Part shown: positions 6,201 through 7,851 of the stretch, in pieces
Layout: every line of letters starts with the position of its first letter
Position numbering within the stretch: position 1 is the first letter of the stretch
From: Curvibacter sp.
GTDB taxonomy: Bacteria; Pseudomonadota; Gammaproteobacteria; Burkholderiales; Burkholderiaceae_C
Length of the DNA: 7,851 nt
Assembly: GCA_003500955.1 (NCBI GenBank)
Contig: DNQP01000191.1
Span: 1 to 7,851, forward strand
Direction of reading: 5' to 3'
Program-made: the position numbers and the translations under genes
The notes under the pieces: model-generated
What the model saw: only the letters and a program-made list of their open reading frames with translations
Told to the model about the DNA's origin: nothing
Databases searched by the model: none

Positions 6201-6560
6201 TCAGCCGTCCACCGGCTGCGCCGACGTGTCCAGGATGCGCTGACAGAAAGCCAAGCACAGCCCACGCGTGAGCTTGAAGCCAGCTTGCCGGATGGTGCTG
6301 TCGTGTTCGAAGCCCAGCCTGGTGTGCAGCGCAGTGCTGCCTTGGTTCACCGCATCGATACCGCGCACCAGCACATGCACTCCTTGCACCCAGGCCCAGC
6401 ACCGGGTAGCTGCCAGCCCCCTTGGCATTGAACGACCCGGCCCTGCTTTCCAGGTTACGGGGCCTGTCGTCGCACAGCGCGTGGAGTTGGCGACGGCCTC
6501 GGTCACGATATCGAGGATGGGCTGGGCACGCTGCGCATCGTCGCAGGGGACGAGTTTCAT
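6201..6560 (-). pseudogene. Decayed GNAT N-acetyltransferase (Pat-like): frameshift plus internal deletion
   Basis: The frame is open from 6560 to 6201 but encodes a broken protein. Residues 1-27 (MKLVPCDDAQ... to EAVANST) match the N-terminus of phosphinothricin-acetyltransferase-like GNAT enzymes. The next 90 bases (6480-6391) make sense only in another frame, where they read ALCDDRPRNLES... to SYPVLGL, like the family's ALYDYRPR...YPVLG. A single base was thus lost in the Thr codon near 6480. After about 6390 the original frame returns with GVHVLVRGIDAVNQGSTALH and QAGFK...QRILDTSAQPVDG, the family's C-terminus. Roughly 70 residues between, including the acetyl-CoA-binding loop, are missing. 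Changes such as GLCLAFC where WLDLAFY is expected show further decay. Family comparison is from memory. It sits between alkB and the SRPBCC gene. Confidence 0.8.
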
Positions 6561-6582
6561 GGGCACCGCGCGGGCTTCCACA

Positions 6583-7770
6583 TCAGCGTTGGGGCTCGCC
6601 ATACCGTGCCGTGATCTCAGCACGCCGCGCGGGATCGATGTTGACCTTGTTCAGGTCGCCCTGTACGTGCGGCAAGGCCAGCAGGCGCGGGTCCATGACC
6701 CTGAACCACAGCGGTGGGATGTAGGCCAGCGGGAACATGCCGGTGTAGCCACTGGGCAGCTGGGGCAGATCCGGGAAGTGCCGCAGCGACTGGTAGCGCC
6801 GCGAAGGATGGGCGTGGTGGTCCGAGTGGCGCTGCAGGTGGAACAGCGCGAGATTGGTCACGAGGTGATTGGTGTTCCAGGAGTGATGCGGTTGCGGCGC
6901 CTCGTAGGCGCCGCTGGGCAGGCGTGCCCGCAGCAACCCGTAGTGCTCGACGTAGTTGGCCGAGGTGAGCTGCCACCAGGCGACGACATTGTGGATGGCC
7001 AGGAAGGGCAGCATGATCCATCCGAAGGCCGCGATCAGCCCCAGCTGCAGCACGGCGGTGACGGCATAGGACTGCAGCATGGTGTTGTGCACGCTCCAGA
7101 CGCTGCGGCCTTCCTTCTGCAGGCGGTCGCTCTCCAGCTGCCAGGCGCGCCGTATGCCGCCGGGCAGTTCACGCAACGCGAAACGGTAGATATTCTCACC
7201 CATGCGCGAACTTGCATGGTCTTCGGGCGTGGAAACCCAGCGGTGGTGACCACGCCCGTGCTCGACAGTGAAATGGCCATAGGCCGGCACGGCCAGCACG
7301 AGGCGCGCCAGCCACTGCTCGATGCGCGTGTACTTGTGGCCCAGCTCATGGCCGGTGTTGATCCCCAGCCCCGAATCGGTACCGGCGAGATAGGCCATGA
7401 TCAGCACGGCCCACCAGCTCAGGTCCTGCGTACCGACCCACCAGGCGCAGCCGATCAGAGCCACAAAGTGCAGCGGCACGGTGATCCAGGTCAACCAACG
7501 GTAGTAGCGGTCTTCCTCCAGCTGCGGCACCACGGCTTCGGGTGGGTTGTTGCGGTCCTCGCCGATGAAGTAATCCAGCAGGGGCATGAGCCCGTAGCTG
7601 ATCAGCAGCGGCACACCCAGCGCGATCTGTGCGCCGGTCCAGGCGTGCAGGGCCATGCCCAGAAAAGGCAGCAGCGGGTAGAACACCGACAGCAGCCACC
7701 AGACGCGCTTGCGGTCGCGGTACTGCACGCGGCCTAGCTGCGGATCGTCAGCGACATAAACCTTGCCCAT
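6583..7770 (-). CDS. alkB: Alkane 1-monooxygenase (AlkB-type, membrane di-iron)
   Basis: An integral membrane enzyme that hydroxylates the terminal carbon of n-alkanes, taking electrons from rubredoxin and its reductase (neither in the window). Numbered from the upstream ATG at 7779 (398 residues), the diagnostic histidine motifs are HELGHK (144-149), EHGRGHH (173-179), NYVEHYGL (275-282) and LQRHSDHH (315-322), which bind the two irons. Hydrophobic spans lie near 27-46, 52-70, 97-116, 121-140 and 238-268. The length is normal for AlkB, with no fused rubredoxin. The ATG at 7770 (395 residues, MGKVYVADD) is preferred because AGGA lies about 9 bp before it, while the ATG at 7779 has AGGA almost touching it. 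It is the first gene of a minus-strand operon. The substrate chain length cannot be read from the sequence. Confidence 0.95.
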   Translation of the reverse strand: MGKVYVADDPQLGRVQYRDRKRVWWLLSVFYPLLPFLGMALHAWTGAQIALGVPLLISYGLMPLLDYFIGEDRNNPPEAVVPQLEEDRYYRWLTWITVPLHFVALIGCAWWVGTQDLSWWAVLIMAYLAGTDSGLGINTGHELGHKYTRIEQWLARLVLAVPAYGHFTVEHGRGHHRWVSTPEDHASSRMGENIYRFALRELPGGIRRAWQLESDRLQKEGRSVWSVHNTMLQSYAVTAVLQLGLIAAFGWIMLPFLAIHNVVAWWQLTSANYVEHYGLLRARLPSGAYEAPQPHHSWNTNHLVTNLALFHLQRHSDHHAHPSRRYQSLRHFPDLPQLPSGYTGMFPLAYIPPLWFRVMDPRLLALPHVQGDLNKVNIDPARRAEITARYGEPQR

Positions 7771-7799
7771 GCGCTCCATTCCTGTGGGAAGTACCGCCC

Positions 7800-7828
7800 A
7801 TTATGAAGGGACGGCCGAGGCGGATCAA
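7800..7828 (-). promoter_or_regulatory. Sigma-70-like promoter of alkB
   Basis: On the minus strand TTGATC (7828-7823), a 17-bp spacer, then CATAAT (7805-7800): 4 of 6 and 5 of 6 matches to TTGACA and TATAAT with ideal spacing. Transcription would begin near 7793, giving a leader of about 23 nt to the ATG at 7770. No operator for an alkane-responsive regulator was recognised, and the upstream flank is cut by the window edge. Confidence 0.5.
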
Positions 7829-7851
7829 AGCTCCAGCCCACGCCTCAGAAC

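Noticed and set aside
6268..7737. 489-codon plus-strand frame opposite alkB
   Set aside because: The minus strand encodes AlkB with all its iron-binding motifs; the plus frame is a Gln/Gly/Arg/Val-rich shadow.

Overview
The window comes from a high-GC betaproteobacterium, most likely Comamonadaceae/Burkholderiales. This is inferred from codon use, the urease gene order and the close fit of the protein families; no taxonomic search was run. It holds three blocks.

Block 1 (1-706): the 5' part of a minus-strand membrane protein of the NCS1 (nucleobase/cytosine/allantoin permease) type, cut by the left edge, and a 154-bp divergent intergenic region. That region holds a textbook sigma-54 -24/-12 promoter pointing at the urease genes, a weaker sigma-54-like site pointing the other way, an inverted repeat over the -24 element, an 18-bp direct repeat that copies the start of ureA, and a GC-rich hairpin just before the ureA ribosome binding site.

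Block 2 (707-5487, plus strand): a compact urease operon in the order ureA, two small membrane-protein genes, ureB, ureC, ureE, ureF, ureG. UreABC form the nickel urease that hydrolyses urea to ammonia and carbamate. UreE delivers nickel through a long His-rich tail, and UreF and UreG (GTPase) load the active site together with UreD. UreD is not in the window; its usual place before ureA is taken by the divergent NCS1 gene. The sigma-54 promoter suggests that the operon is switched on under nitrogen limitation.

Block 3 (5488-7851): a convergent gap of about 210 bp with one GC hairpin, then a minus-strand operon read from the right: an AlkB-type alkane 1-monooxygenase with all four histidine motifs and a sigma-70-like promoter, a decayed GNAT acetyltransferase pseudogene (one-base frameshift plus a large internal deletion hidden inside an open frame), and an SRPBCC (START-like) protein.

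No tRNA, rRNA, CRISPR array or insertion sequence was seen. I did not find a wholly new multi-gene system. The points most worth following are the two uncharacterised small proteins inside the urease operon, the regulatory leader of ureA, the possible sensor-kinase identity of the NCS1 protein, and the disguised GNAT pseudogene.
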